NCBI RefSeq assembly: GCF_002288925.2
Contig: NW_022098031.1
Location: 12,559,047 to 12,623,046, forward strand
DNA: 64,000 nt
Source of the DNA: Delphinapterus leucas
Lineage: Eukaryota; Chordata; Mammalia; Artiodactyla; Monodontidae
Direction of reading: 5' to 3'
The notes beneath the pieces were generated by a model that saw only the letters and a list, made by a program, of their open reading frames with translations, had not been told where the DNA came from and did no database searches. Made by a program: the position numbers and the translations under genes. Positions 10,366-23,126 of the stretch are shown here, in pieces; position 1 is the first letter of the stretch; every line of letters starts with the position of its first letter.

Positions 10366-11671
10366 TCTACCTAATGCCCCAGTAAATAGATGGATTTAAC
10401 CTGGGCTCAGGAGGATGATTTGTGGCAGGTTTCCTCTTGTACTGCATTTCTCATTTTCTACATATTCCATGCTTTAATGTTTTTCCACCAGATGCTTTTA
10501 GCTGACAAATTTCTAAGGTCCTTACCTTGGTGGGAGCTTTCCTGGCCTTCTCATGTTAAGTGGAAGCAGCCTTCCTCCCCTGGCACTGTGAAGGGCATTA
10601 GGGCCTGGACGACAGAAGCACGGAGTGTGCGTTATACACTCCCTTTTATATCACAACACACCAGAGGCTCAGAGCCACTAAGTGCTTTTTTAATCACCCC
10701 AGATTTGCAAGAGTATGTCCTAATGACACTTCCTAAAGGGCATCATTACTTCTGCAAAACTGTTTCCTCGTAAAATATTTGTTAAAAATGCCTAATAAAT
10801 CCTGTCTTGGGCAATTGCACCCTCACCCTTCACACTGCTGTCAGTAAATTAGGTCTTGTTCTTCCTCTTTCTCATAGTTGCCCGCAGCTCCAGTTGGGCA
10901 GTGGCACGTTCTGTTTGCAGCCCGATCCGAATATTTGGCCTCACTTTGACACACTCCATAAATTAAGTGGCAGACAGTGGCCACAAGGGTTCTAACCTGT
11001 TTGAGGCTCATGGCTGCTTTTAACATCTTTGAAAAGGAAACTAAAAGCAGCAGATTATAATAAGCTAATGATGAGTCAGTGAGAGTGTCCATAAGAAACC
11101 GAAAAGGGGGTTCTGGTCCCGTTTTAAGACCTCCATGAGCATTGCTGTGTTCTAAAACACCCTCAAGACTTAGGAAATGCCTGAAAGTTATTAACTGTGA
11201 GGGAAAAACACCAGTATACTCACTACTAGCCAATTCAGGATGTCCTGTGGCGTTTCAATAATGACCGAAACATGTTTAGCGTTTTGAATCAACTGCATTC
11301 GAAGAAGAAGAGGTAATATTTAAATAAACAATCAAATGGGGTCTGTCAAGTGTGTTTTGTAACAGAATTACAAAATCAGTTGAAACAAGGAAGAAGGTAC
11401 AAATTATTTTAGTAATTTAATCGAATTGTTTCTAATGATATAAAATAGTGCGGTGTGTGTGGAGTTAACCACATTTTTATGTTTTTTATTTTTTAAATGA
11501 GTTTCCCAGGTGTAGGTAGATGGCAGGAAATTTATGGTTCACGATGACTCTTTCTTGCTAAGGATCAGGAGGATCTGCAAACAGCAGTGTTTATTTTGGG
11601 AGTGGAGGTATTATATAGAAGAATGTATACAATGGAGGAGAATCAATGAGATGAGAAAAATTAGAGTAAGA

Positions 11672-11708
<37 letters not shown>

Positions 11709-11718
11709 CACGCGTGTG
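11672..11718. repeat. (TG)n microsatellite
   Basis: About 16 uninterrupted TG units followed by a CGTGCACGCGTG tract. The alternating purine-pyrimidine composition could adopt Z-DNA. Confidence 0.93.
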
Positions 11719-12427
11719 TATTCCCACCTACTACTGATGGTGCTCTGGAATGGTTTTGAGAAGATACTGGAGTCCTTGAGCCAGTATGAAAGGTTTTTTT
11801 GTCCTCACTCCCCTCCCCCATCCTAGAATTAGTACCATACTGTCATTGGCAGTGATATTCAGAATATTTAAAAACAAGCATGACAAAGACGCCAACTAGT
11901 CAGAGCGGACAAGCTATCTAATCAGAATGGACTCCTGTGGGAAACACTTGGTACGTAATTAATGATCTGGAGCCTGGAAGTGCCTGTCTTAACTGCCTCC
12001 GGTTTCTGGTTCCTTCTAGTCACTGTGGTTCTGGGCACATTACCTGTGCTTCAGAGGGGCATGGGCACAGGTGGGGGAGAAGGGGACGTTGAAGAAGTGA
12101 TTGACTCTAGATTTGCCTCCTATTATAAAATGTAACTACACGTAAAGGTTCTTTGTTAATTGGACTTTTTTCCCCCATAATAGGGATCACGTTTTCTATC
12201 AATGAAAAAGGGACACAGTGAAAAAGCAAAGAGTAGAAAGAATATTCAGCCAGGGTGAGAAACCTTGGATTCTTTCCTTTTGTTTACCACTTACTAGCTG
12301 AATGACTGTGATGAAAAGTGCTCTCTCTGAGAAACAGTTTCCTTATCTGGAACAAAAACCCATAACAGAGTCCCTCTAATGAAACACTGTGTATAGATGT
12401 GCTTTGTAATAATGGTTTTAAAAATTT

Positions 12428-12473
12428 TACATATACACACACACACACAGAATACACACACATACACACAGTA
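12428..12473. repeat. (CA)n / (TA)n microsatellite
   Basis: ACATATACACACACACACACA followed by interrupted ACACACACATACACACA. Seen directly. Confidence 0.85.
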
Positions 12474-14883
12474 TACTTGTATTATACCTTAGCAAAATTA
12501 ATAATTTTTTAAAACCCTGAAATAATTATCGTTTTAAGGCAATAACCAACCCTAAATCCAGTAAGCCCGTATTTTCATATATTGAGTTTGAAAAAAAAAA
12601 AAAAGAGGAGTAAACTTCATGAACCAGCTCTTCTCCAGATCACCTTGGAACTTAATCAGATATATATTTTGTGTAATTCTGCCTGCTTTTCTATCTCCAT
12701 AGCCCTCACCTGCTGACCTCAAAGAGCACATTGTTAAGTTTGAGCCACCATAAAGAATGCGGTTGATGGCTCCAAAGACACACGCTTGCATTAGTCTGGT
12801 GGCTGAGAAATGGAGATTCCTCTGCCCCAGTGGTGGCTATGGTAGGAGACTGTGGTCCAGTTCCACAAGTTGCCTGTAGCTGCTTGGGACCTTTGTCCTG
12901 CATGTCAGTAAATTTTGAGATTAAAAAATTCACGCTACTGGAAGGCATTTTGCCAGCATTTGAATTCAGGATCTGAGGCTGGGCTCCGATTAGGTGACAG
13001 AAGAAGGAGGGGCTTACAGTAAGAAGGCTGAGTTGGGAATGACTCCCAGGGAAATCTCTGAGGACTAGAGAAGCCACACGTGGAAGAAGGTGGGAACACA
13101 TGGCAGACTCCTTCATTTCCTGGAAAAGGGTTACTCCAGGATGGCTCCAGTTCTGTAAGATTCCTGGAGCTTTGAGCATGAGCTCAGCTGGATTAGCTGG
13201 ATTAACCACGATATACAAAGAGAAAAAAAAAAAATCCCCTAATTTGAGCCCCCAGGAACCTTTAAAAAGGGCTCTAGGATGGGTTATTTCTCCTGCCAGA
13301 AAAACAGGATGTTTGGGCAGTTCTGAAGCTCTTTCTAGGACCAGAGGACAGAGCCTTAAAAAATAAATGTGTTCTAGTAAAAGATGAAATATTTGATTAT
13401 TTTAGCCTTAAGGAAGAAGCAAATTAGATCTGAGTAGGCATAATAGCAGGGGGCAAGAGATTTCTGTATGATCTTGAGTTTTATTTGAATAGACATTAAA
13501 AAAATGGGCTAGAGTGGTGATATTCCACTGGCAAGACTTTACTAATGCTGTTTGACAGCTGTGTATTCTGAGTGCCTGGATTTAAAGAAAGACCAATCTA
13601 GGGAAAGCTCTTTTAAAGAGCTAACTATAAATATTTATCTCATTTTCACGCATAACCCAATTCTCTACCAGTAAGGTACATCTCATTTAAAACAAAACAA
13701 AACAAAAAAAATCAAGGAGGCTAAAATATTACTAGGGGATGACCTAATAGAGATGAAAATGAGATGGCTTAAAATTCAAAAACAGATTTATGCTAATTGA
13801 AAGTTATAAAAATTTGATTCTGCAGTACAGTCCATTTAATATACTTTCCTATTGATTAGTGGTGACTGACAGCTCTAGCTAGACCATCCTTGGTAAGGGA
13901 ATTTCATTCTTTTGAAAGACCTTTAAAGTAGATGCTTACGATATTAAACTATTTTTCCCATAGAAATTATTTTTCTATTGGATTCCAAGTAGGAAGCAAA
14001 TACATTTCAGTATCAGTGGGTTGAAACTGACTTACTATGGCAATTATGAATGGAGAGGAAAAAGCTCTATCATTAAATTTGGAATATTGGGAGTTATTTT
14101 AGAAACCAGCTTGAAAGATTTTTTTTTTTTACAGCTTTAGAGTAGAGAATAAGACTATGAATAATTTATATAGTCCTAGAAATGTTAATCAAATAGTTTG
14201 GACAGTGATATATCTTTTTGTTTTGACTAATTCACTGAGTTCCTGGCCAACTATGATTTTTTTTCCTTTAGTTTTTGGAATGTTCATCGAGGTTCTTGAA
14301 TTAAAATTCCATACCAAATGTTAGTTTGTATTGACTGTATAGTGAGTAGGTTGGTGCTGGCGGATGAAGAACTTGCTCCGCCTTCTTGTCATTTTGTGAA
14401 TGGATTGTGAAGAATTTGTTCATTTGCTCTTCACTCCACTGAAGCAGATACTCCCAAATATCTATGTTGCAAGACTGTTTTATTTGCATAATGAGAAGAA
14501 CGGTTTGGGGGAGGGTTGTTTGGGAAATAGGATAATAAGGTACTTTAAAAATAGAAATACTTGGCCTTGTTTGTTTTTTATTCCTGGTATCTTTAGAAAC
14601 TGTCTTGACTGTGTTGCTTCCCAGCCAAGTCCGTTTTTGGAAAGGGTGATTAAAGGGGCTGGGACTCCATCTGCCTGATGATCGCCTTGCCTGCACCCTT
14701 TCCCTGAGCCCTTCTTGCATTTCCTCTCTCCATCTAGACTGGCTTGACCCTCATAGATTTGTAAAGTGCCACATAGTGCTGTCTTTCTGACTGTCATAGG
14801 GCTGCATCTCTTCTGTAGGCAAAAATACTATTCTCTACTGCATCCCAGAGATAGACTGCCTCCCTCCTTTGCCTTTCTTTTTT

Positions 14884-15097
14884 TGTTTCTCTCTTTTTTT
14901 TTTTTGCGGTACGCGGGCCTCTCACTGTTGTGGCCTCTCCCGTTGTGGAGCACAGGCTCCGGACGCGCAGGCTCAGCGGCCATGGCTCACGGGCCCAGCC
15001 GCTCCGCGGCACGTGGGATCTTCCTGGACCCGGGCACGAACCCGTGTCCCCTGCATCGGCAGGCGGACTCTCAACCACTGCGCCACCAGGGAAGCCC
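14884..15097 (-). mobile_element. CHR-2-like SINE
   Basis: Short CHR SINE on the minus strand with a T-rich tail (14894-14905) and head ending GAAGCCC at 15097. The target-site duplication TGCCTTTCTTTTTT occurs at 14870-14883 and 15099-15112. It has many intact CpGs, which suggests a young copy. Confidence 0.94.
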
Positions 15098-15339
15098 ATG
15101 CCTTTCTTTTTTGTTGTTCACAGAACATAGTATATGATACATACAGTTCCCCCTAAAGGAAGAGTGCAAGCATTTCACTTGCATTTCCAGTTAAATAAGA
15201 AGCCCTGAAGCACACTGACCTGATGCTGAGCTGGGAAGGGAAGGGGGTGGAGGGCTGAACTGACTGGAAAACATAGCCCTTTGCCTAAAACTGTAGGTAT
15301 TGCTCAGTGTTTAGTATTAGATTTATGGAATGGCTCCTC

Positions 15340-15908
15340 TCCCGGCGTTGTCCCTGCTTTCTACAATTTGGTGCTTTGTTGCTATCGAAACAGCCTCACT
15401 TTCTAAGCCGTTGTGATTGTGCAGCGGGAGGAGGCTGTGGCGGGCAGGGGTGCTAGGAGTTGTGAATGACACAGGTTTGCCAGATGACAAGTAGCGGAGA
15501 GGAATTAAGCTTTGTCACTCCCCGCTGGGACCACCTTTCTCCTGGTATGTGCGCAAGGAATTCATATGCTGCTGCTGCAGCCGCCAGGGCAGAGCCCGGA
15601 GTACACTTGGCCACAGCAGGCAGTGAGCAAGAATGATAGCTGTCTCTTTTAAATGCCGTTGTCAAATTCTGAGGCGACTTACTAAAGGTACCGTAATTTC
15701 CTTGTTATTCACTCCGCAAGTCTGTTGCAGTAGGCTATAAACACAGTTTAATGGTTTTTACTTTCAAATATGACTGCCTTTACAATTTATTGTCAGGCAA
15801 CAAAGAACTCTGAGATAGGTGTAGATAGATAGAGAGATATGGACTGGTAGACTGGGCTTTGCTTGCTGTCCTTACATCCTGATTGTATTCATGCTGAAAT
15901 CATGAACC

Positions 15909-15945
<37 letters not shown>

Positions 15946-16200
15946 TGTTTTTTCTTAGCAACTTCATTCATTGCTGAAAAGAAAATGCGTTGCGTCCGGT
16001 GCTGAAGTTATCATGGGAACCTGTCATTTAGCATGCTGATTAACTGGGCAAGAAAATTCATGTGTGTGTTACTGTCCTTTCCATGATACACCTGCTAAAT
16101 GCAGCTGGAAGCCTCAGGACCCGCACAGCTGACAAATGCACAGAATCATTGTTTATTCTGTTAATTTCTGACATCTCATGAGCTTTTTCCCAGGACAGCT
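15340..16200. other. Repeat-poor segment, candidate conserved non-coding element
   Basis: Free of recognisable transposons apart from a (TG)n at 15911-15944. The GC content is moderate with isolated CpGs (15410-15600), a GCTGCTGCTGCAGCCGCC motif near 15571, and a long flanking segment with balanced, non-repetitive composition (15960-16200). No coding frame is supported: the minus-strand ORF 15665-15453 has no recognisable domain. Called only as a candidate regulatory or conserved region. Confidence 0.25.
15911..15944. repeat. (TG)n microsatellite
   Basis: Seventeen uninterrupted GT units. Seen directly. Confidence 0.95.
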
Positions 16201-16481
16201 TTAGTTTTTTGGGTTTTTTTTTAGAATTGCATGTTCAGAAATGTAGGTAATTTGAAATGCTTTGGTCTTATGTGCTGTTTGAAGAAGTTTATTTGAAAGT
16301 AAAAAACCATTGCTTTGTATCCTCCCTTCAAGAATTCCTGGCTTGTGTCTCTCTAAGAACTCTAAAATATTAATTAAATCTCTCTGTAATATTTTAAATA
16401 TGCTTTTCTTTGAAATCACTCTCCGTATGCCTTCCCATTTACTTCGTGAGCATTCTTTTGCAAAGTTAGTGAATGTTTTTG

Positions 16482-16679
16482 TTTTTTTGCGGTACGCGGG
16501 CCTCTCACTGCTGTGGCCTCTCCCGTTGCGGAGCACAGGCTCCGGACGCGCAGGCTCAGCGGCCACGGCTCATGGGCCCAGCCCCTCCGCGGCATGTGGG
16601 ATCTTCTCGGACCGGGGCACGAACCGTGTCCCCTGCATCGGCAGGCGGACTCTCAATCACTACGCCACTGGGGAAGCCC
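16482..16679 (-). mobile_element. CHR-2-like SINE
   Basis: Short CHR SINE on the minus strand, with T-tail at 16482-16488 and head ending GGGGAAGCCC. Flanks GTGAATGTTTTTG (left) and GTGAATATTGTTTTT (right) look like a decayed target duplication. It has lost two bases in the B-box region (GAACCGTGTCC instead of GAACCCGTGTCC). Confidence 0.92.
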
Positions 16680-16859
16680 CGTGAATATTGTTTTTAAAAC
16701 TCTTACCTTAGGCGCGGATAGATGTGTGAGCTCTTTTGCCTTATTTCCTTTAGATAGAATCTTCTTTAGAGAGAATGTATTATTTAAAAAAACTTCACTC
16801 TGAGTAAAAGTGTGTAGCTGCAAATGCCTTTCTTTTTCAGCCTGTAACATGAGTACTGT

Positions 16860-17150
16860 CAAGTAATTAATGGATGTAATTACGCTCCAGAAGCTCTGAA
16901 CCTATAAATATGTTAATGGATGCTGTTTCTATCAGTTCAGCTTGACGTATCAGAGTTCTTTTATCACCAGCAGTACAGCTAAAAATGCAATTAATATTTT
17001 ATTTGGCAGAAGAATGAGCACAAAGCAAATAGTGAGGAATAGATCTTGAGTCAATAACAGGAAAGAGAATAAATACTACAGCCAAACTTACCGAATGCAT
17101 TTGCAAGTTGTTTGGATAGCAGAGCAAGTCCTTTGAAAAGGTACTTTGGG
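16860..17150. other. Candidate conserved AT-rich non-coding element
   Basis: Repeat-free segment carrying several homeodomain-style TAAT/ATTA cores (AATTAATGG, GTAATTACG, CAATTAATATT) in balanced unique sequence. There is no reading frame of note. This is a guess at a regulatory element, to be tested by cross-species alignment. Confidence 0.2.
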
Positions 17151-18481
17151 GAAAACATAGGAAAGACTATCCATTTTAAGTTAGGCTGTTAGCATGGGGG
17201 TAGTAAATTCTGTTTGGACTTTATCCTCTGCACTTGGTACAAATGTACCATTTCTGTTTATGAATCACTATTAACAGACTATCTTTTATGTGATGGTTTG
17301 GGCTAAGACTTAGAAGGTCTCTTATTCTAAAAAGTTCTTAGCTGATTTTAGCATTTACTCATCTTAATGTTAAGAAGTTGATGCTCTTATTAGATTATAA
17401 CCATAAAACAATTGATATTTTCTATTCATGTGTATCAGAGATTCTTTTACAAATCCTACATACTAGGATGAAAGTGAACCTAAGCAATTTTTAGTTTTTA
17501 CAAATATTTTTAAACTTTGTCCAGTTTTCTGGGTCTTATGGAAGCATTGCTGTCCGTTAGTGAAAGGAGATTTAAATGTTTCCTAAGATAGTTTTAGAAA
17601 TCTAGATAAATGAGGAAAGTATTGATACCTTCTTTGTCATTGCTATTTCACTTTTTTCCCCCCAAATCTTTATATCTGCCTTTTTTCTTTTTGGCATCTG
17701 GCTGAAGACTGCCAGTTGATGACTGCAGTAGAATCTCTATGTGGAATCAATCTGCCATCATTCGGTTCCTCGGTGCATTTGACTGGATGTTCAGACGTTG
17801 GCCAGGAATGTGTCTGAGTAATGCACCACCTACCTTGTCATCTCCTTACCGCCCTGTCAAACAAAGTTCAAGTCCCACCAATGCTACCTGTTGTTCCAAA
17901 CTGGATACATTGAGTTCCAGCACCCCACCCCTACCTGTTGTGCTCTTTTTCTTAGGCTGTAGTAGTGAAACCAAGAACTATATGTAATTACAATCTTAAA
18001 TTACCCTTCTTTGGGTTTTTTTTGGGGGTGAGGAGTAATGTGCAGATACGCACTTGGATGAAGCTTCTTTCCTGCCTTGTCCCCCTCCTCACACAGCTCC
18101 CACACCCTCACTCTCAACCCCCAAAGGCACATATTTCTTTATACCCATTGAAGGCTTCACCTAATACACCTCCTCCAGATATCTACCCCAGTGCCCTGCA
18201 ACTTGTCTATTAAAAGGAATTAGATTTGCCTAGTTGAAAGTGGTAGGACTTTTGAAGTTTCTGTGAGTTTTTAGCAAAAGCTTCAAGTTCCTTATTGGAC
18301 CCCTTGTGGCCAGAACCTTGCCCAGCACTTAGGAGGGGCAGGGAAGATTTGCTTTGTGTTTCTGAGACTACTTTGCTATTTGTGGTTGATGTCACCCACG
18401 AGAAAAAACAATATGGCAATTGTAATATCTTTTTGATTCTCTTAAAGAGAAAAGGATGCAATTAAAGGTAAACTATTTTCT

Positions 18482-18505
18482 ACACACACACACACACACA
18501 CACAA
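18482..18505. repeat. (CA)n microsatellite
   Basis: Twelve CA units, seen directly. Confidence 0.9.
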
Positions 18506-18534
18506 ATTCTTAGTAGTTTACTTGTGTTTTAGGT

Positions 18535-18660
18535 TTCTTCATTCATTCATGTATTGTCCATTTAACAAATATCTGTTGAGTATCTACTATGTGTGCCAGA
18601 CACTGCCATTTTTGTACTAAAATCCTGGGCTGGGACACTTTGTAAGGGTATCAAGCATTT
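18535..18660. repeat. L2-like fragment
   Basis: ATTCATTCATGTATTG, AACAAATATCTGTTGAG and TACTATGTGTGCCAGACACTG follow the order of the familiar L2 3' end. Confidence 0.55.
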
Positions 18661-19446
18661 TAAAATCAATATATTTTTAACAGTAAATAAATTGTTCTTT
18701 ATTTGTGAAATGATTTTTAAAGATCTATAAAATATACACTTTACAGACAAATCCTTTGGTCACCCTGCATAGAAGCATGACCCACAGGTTTATGGCAAAA
18801 CATATTTTACGTGGCCTTAGTACTTTTCAGACTTGGGAATTGAGTCTGTTTTCTTCTTAAGGCTTCAAGTGACTGTTTCAATTTGTTTGCCTTATGGACC
18901 TCCTACCAAGGTAGATCAAGAACAAGAAAATAACCTTTTCTTAAAAGGCCTGGTCCTACAGTTAAGATAGGAACTTTGGGCCACTAAGAGACCAAAATTG
19001 TCAAAAGTATTCTTTTACATCTAATAATGAAATCTAGAGAAGAGATGCTGTCTTCTGCCTCTGTTCTAACGCCACAATGAGACTGTCTACTGATTACCTA
19101 GCGTTGGAGCCAAATCCAAAAATAATATTTTCTCAGCTTTCCAGGCACATCGAACAAAGGAATTTTCTTGAGCAATTAAAGCTAGGCTTCTTGGCACCTG
19201 CCTTCACAGCTGCTTACCTCTGAGAGCCTGCTTTCTTTGCCAGGAGTTACAGTACCTTAAGAGAAGTGAATGTGTTCCTGGGGAAGGGAATATATTTTCA
19301 CAGCTTCTACAGCCATGGTTCTTTTTCTCACGTCATGTTTGTGTCATTTTATTCTCCTCGAAATTGGTTGGCGTCCTCTGCAAAGAATCATCTTCTGTGT
19401 GATAACTGGTGTGACCCCACTTCTTTCTCAGGTGCCACTGTTTTTT

Positions 19447-19655
19447 GTTTTTTTTCTTTTTTTTCGGTACGCGGGCCTCTCACTGTTGTGGCCTCTCCCG
19501 TTGTGGAGCACAGGCTCCGGACGCGCAGGCTCAGCGGCTGTGGCTTACGGGCCCAGCCGCTCCGCAGCACGTGGGATCTTCCCGGACCGGGACACGAAGC
19601 CGTGTCCCCTGCCTCGGCAGGCGGACCCTCAACCACTGCGGCACCAGAAAAGCCC
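19447..19655 (-). mobile_element. CHR-2-like SINE
   Basis: Short CHR SINE on the minus strand. The target-site duplication is GGTGCCACTGTTTTT (left, from 19431) versus GGCGCCACTGTTTTT (right, from 19656). The head ends with an altered CAGAAAAGCCC instead of CAGGGAAGCCC. Confidence 0.93.
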
Positions 19656-19947
19656 GGCGCCACTGTTTTTAGTTGGGAGATCGGAACTTCCATGCTCCAC
19701 TGGTAATGGCATTCTTCTTTCTCAAGCTTTCCTCTGTCTACCAAAGTCAACATCAGCCAGCTAATATTTACTGACACTCCACAGGGAGCATGCGGCTCTG
19801 GTCACCTCTTGTTTTTGGTCTCCATTCATTTTATCTCCCCATCTTCTCTTTACTGGCTCAGGACTCATGTCCAAAAATCTCTGCCTTCACTTTAGTATAG
19901 ATTTCAAAATCATTTATCATAGTTCGCCTAAGTGTCATTTTATTTTC

Positions 19948-20296
19948 CTTTTTTTAAAAAATTTTATTTATTTTTGGTTGCGTTGGGTCTCAGTTGCTTC
20001 ACACAGGCTTTCTCTAGTTGCAGGCGATCGGGGGCTACTCTTTGTTGCGATGCGTGGGCTTCTCGTTGAGGTGGCTTCTCTTGTTGCAGAGCACAGGCTC
20101 TAGGTACGCGGGCTTCAGTAGTTGCAGTGCACGAGCTCAGTAGTTGTGGCTCGCGGGCTCTAGAGTGCAGGCGCAGTAGTTGTGGCGCATGGGCTTAGTT
20201 GCTCCGCAGCATGTGGGATCTTCCCTGACCAGGGCTGGAACCCATGTCCCCTGCATTGGCAGGCAGATTCTCAACCACTGCACCACCAGAAGTCCC
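19948..20296 (-). mobile_element. CHR-1-like SINE (long form)
   Basis: Long CHR SINE on the minus strand with A/T-rich tail at left (TTAAAAAATTTTATTTATTTTTGG) and tRNA-like head at right. It has a perfect target-site duplication TCATTTTATTTTC at 19935-19947 and 20297-20309. It lies 300 bp from the 19447 SINE in the same orientation. Confidence 0.94.
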
Positions 20297-20876
20297 TCAT
20301 TTTATTTTCTACTTGCCTTGTCTTCCTCTCTCTTCCCAGACACACATATGGCCTAGAATAGAATGAATGTTCCCTGTCCCTTTCCCATTAGCTTACTCCA
20401 GGCAGCCCTGTTGACCTGAGGCCCAGTGGGGCATCTGAGCTTGTGGCTGGCATCCCACTGCCCCCTGCTGTACAATCTTTCTTTCTCCTTCCTGATTACC
20501 CCTCCCAGCCTGGGTATCCTCTCTCCTCTCCTGCTGCCTGGGCATTCCTGGGCCTCACTTTATCCACTGGAGCTGAGCAGGATTAAAAGGCACTTCCTCT
20601 CAGTCTCTGCTCCTTACACCGCCCGCCCCCCCCAGCATGGAATCATCGTGCTTGAAAGGGAAGGTCAGACATTAATCTAGGACTTGTCTCCTGATGGAAC
20701 TGCAACTCAACCATTTTAGGCAGCCAGCAATCTTATTCTTAATTCTCTTCAATAAGAACAATCTCACGATGTGTCTGATAACCTTTCAAAGGACTATTTA
20801 AGTGACCTCTGAGTCTTTTTAAACTCTTCGACACTCATCCAATGTTTAAAACTTTGTCTATTCAGAAATTCATCTT

Positions 20877-21183
20877 CTATGTGTAATCTCCATCAATTTC
20901 AACAGTACATTTAATTTTTTTTTTTGGTCTTGATGGAAGAGGAAAAATATTTCCTATGTCTTCCCTTCTGTAATATTCTTTTAATCCAAGGAATTCTGTA
21001 TCAGCCATTGAGTTCAATGTCATTGTTCTGAATGTGATTGCTCCGCTTTTGATGGCTTCGAATTTTCTGCTCAGGTCCCTCTGCACTTCGCCATCTGTCT
21101 GTGTCTAGTCTCCCAGATCCTCTGGCATTCTCCTCTGATGAGTCCTCATCCACTCCGTGATATGATTCAGAATTGATTATCAT
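20877..21183 (-). pseudogene. Possible decayed coding fragment, unrecognised
   Basis: On the minus strand, two overlapping open frames offset by a frameshift give protein-like text. The first, from 21183, includes GVDEDSSEENARGSGRLDTD. The second, open to 20877, includes KSGAITFRTMTLNSMADTEF and then FPLPSRPKKKIKC. The composition is more protein-like than neighbouring chance ORFs. It lacks an intact start-to-stop frame: the second frame has a stop just upstream of the overlap. I do not recognise the family, and it may be a processed pseudogene, an ancient transposon ORF or chance. Confidence 0.2.
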
Positions 21184-22194
21184 CTGGGTTAAGAATGATC
21201 TCTCTCCCTGCTGGACCTCATTACTCGCATTTCCCCATCCCCATTTCTTCTGCTAACCCACGCTATCCTCCTCTGTCAGATCCTGCCATCTGGAACAGCT
21301 TGACTGTATCTCTCTACCTCATTAACTTTCCATCCCTTTTCACATCTCACCTGAAAACATATGCTTTCTCCTTTGCCTCTACCTCTTAATTTCATCCCCT
21401 CGAAGCTAGTTTACTCATTCATCATTCCAGCCTATGAACTTCTTAAAATTCCATGCCCTTAAAAGTTGTTGCACAAAATAAGATTGTCTTATTTTGTTGA
21501 AGTGTCATCTGTTGCTAGGACACGAGCATATTTGTCTCACAAATGGAGAGACCCCACTTGAATAGGAGAATTCTGCAACTGGATCTCAGGCAAGTCTTGC
21601 TGTTCCCCCACAAGTGCTGCTAACTGAGGGAATGGTGATGGATTTCTTGCTGTGTTCCTTGTCCAGTGCTCTGAGGGAGTTTACATGGAACAGCGGCTTG
21701 GACCACATTACTCCTAGTGGTCTGAAGCTTTCCTTTTGTAAAACTGGCTAGGCTTGTCATAGTTGCAGGTTTATTTCTCCCCCATCTTCTTGGATGGGAA
21801 TTGCATGCTGGAAATGCTTTTCCTCCTTCCAGAAGCCACGCATCCTTCTGATGGAGTAACTGGCTATCCTTCATATAACCTCCTATGAACAGGAGTCCAG
21901 ACTCTCTGATATGATTGTGGCTGTTCAGAGAGGAAAAGCTGGTTCGTTACTGAGAAAAGGAATTCCAATTCAGGATAGGCATTCTCACTTTGGGAAAATG
22001 AGACCCAATGTTTCATTTTTGCCCCACTTTTTCTAGAGTAGGAAAGGGGGATGGGAAGCATATATTGATACCTGCTCACCCAGAATATTAAAGGGAAATC
22101 AACCAAGGTAGTACATCACTAATCCCTCAGTGTTCTACATGGTATAGGGGCAACAGAATTGACTTAGAAGTGAGATGACATGTGATCTTGTCCC

Positions 22195-22290
22195 AGCTCT
22201 TCTGTTTTTACCTGTGTGGCCAAAAAAAAGAACTGAACCTCCCCATTAAACCTCAGTTTCCTCATCTATAAATTAAAAATCATATGCAAA
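22195..22290 (+). repeat. MIR fragment
   Basis: ACCTGTGTGGCC, then AACCTCAGTTTCCTCATCTATAAA in the order expected for the MIR core. Short and diverged. Confidence 0.5.
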
Positions 22291-23126
22291 AGCTTTTATA
22301 TGACTTTATGCTCATGTTAGCTATAAGAAAATTGTTTCATTCTAATTTTCTACTGCAATTGATTTGAATTTCTCCCTTAGTCAATTTACTTTATTCTGAC
22401 AGAAAACATATTTTTGGTAATTCGAGAGAAGGCAAAATATGTATTCTGAAAATTTCTAGGAATATAAGGGAGCAGTCAATGGTTAGATCCTTCTCCTTTT
22501 TCTCTCTTTCATTCAGTCTCTTGGCATTATTCTGCCCATATGCATGAGAATTATATGTTTGCCTAAAAATTAACCATCTGTGCCTTCTACATCTACAGAA
22601 GAAAATATATTGTTGCAAAATTTGTTTGGTAATTACTTTAAAGTTTCAGTACCACATGTATCTCAAAGAAAAGCCATGCACAGTTAGCTTCTTGAAGGAT
22701 GTTACTTCACCTTTCAAATGCAAAGAGAAACTTTGACCTTGCCATTAAAAAAGCAATTGAAACAAAGTGGTCTCATATTTCTCAAGTCAGTGGTAACCAC
22801 CTAAATTCAGACAAACCTTCTCAGGCTATTAGAAAATGAGAAAAAGTATTAATTTGTTATTACAATAGTAAGAACTACTGTTATTAATTCTTATTAATAA
22901 TTCAAACTAGATTATTAAACAGCTGAACATATGAAGAAAGCACAGTAATTAAAATTTGTACTGAGTAAATTTTCTACCCAGTTTTCAAAGCAAAGATGAA
23001 TTAGGAGAAAAGGTAATATCTAACGTCACGTCACTAAAAATACATTGCTGGTGTTATAATGGAAACCTGGAACCTGCTGTGGGGGGCAAGGTGATTTGCA
23101 ATTTATCCTATTCTATGTGCTTTTTA

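Larger units (their letters stand above)
10366..14883. other. Long gene-free stretch with microsatellites
   Basis: No exon, RNA gene or complete transposon is recognised. It contains a (TG)n at 11672-11718, a (CA/TA)n at 12428-12473, an (AAAAC)n-type run at 13687-13708 and a MIR-like piece near 12250-12360 (CTTACTAGCTGAATGACTGTG). A minus-strand ORF of 170 codons at 13218-12706 has no family match and no homology I recognise, so it is not called as a gene. Confidence 0.4.
17151..19430. other. Gene-free AT-rich stretch
   Basis: No gene is recognised. Contains a (CA)n at 18482-18505 and an L2-like piece at 18535-18660 (CATTTAACAAATATCTGTTGAGTATCTACTATGTG in broken form). Remaining ORFs are short and without known domains. 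Confidence 0.4.
20310..23111. other. Gene-free stretch with weak old-repeat and possible coding remnants
   Basis: 20877-21183 holds a possible decayed coding remnant (listed separately). 21195-21420 reads like a diverged old repeat (GATCCTGCCATCTGGAACAGCTTGACTG in broken form), and 22195-22290 resembles a MIR (CCTCAGTTTCCTCATCTATAAA). The rest is AT-rich and unassigned. Confidence 0.35.

Noticed and set aside
10390..10773. 127-codon plus-strand ORF
   Set aside because: No recognisable domain or conserved motif and no splice or promoter context. Treated as a chance ORF.
12706..13218. 170-codon minus-strand ORF
   Set aside because: The longest ORF outside repeats, but there is no known domain, no convincing Kozak or splice context, and composition is like the flanking non-coding DNA. 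It needs a homology search; not called.
14869..15156. ORFs within SINE copies (for example RYAGLSLLWPLPLWSTGSG-type text at many loci)
   Set aside because: The same peptide recurs at every CHR-2-like SINE and on both strands; it is the translated SINE body, not a protein family.
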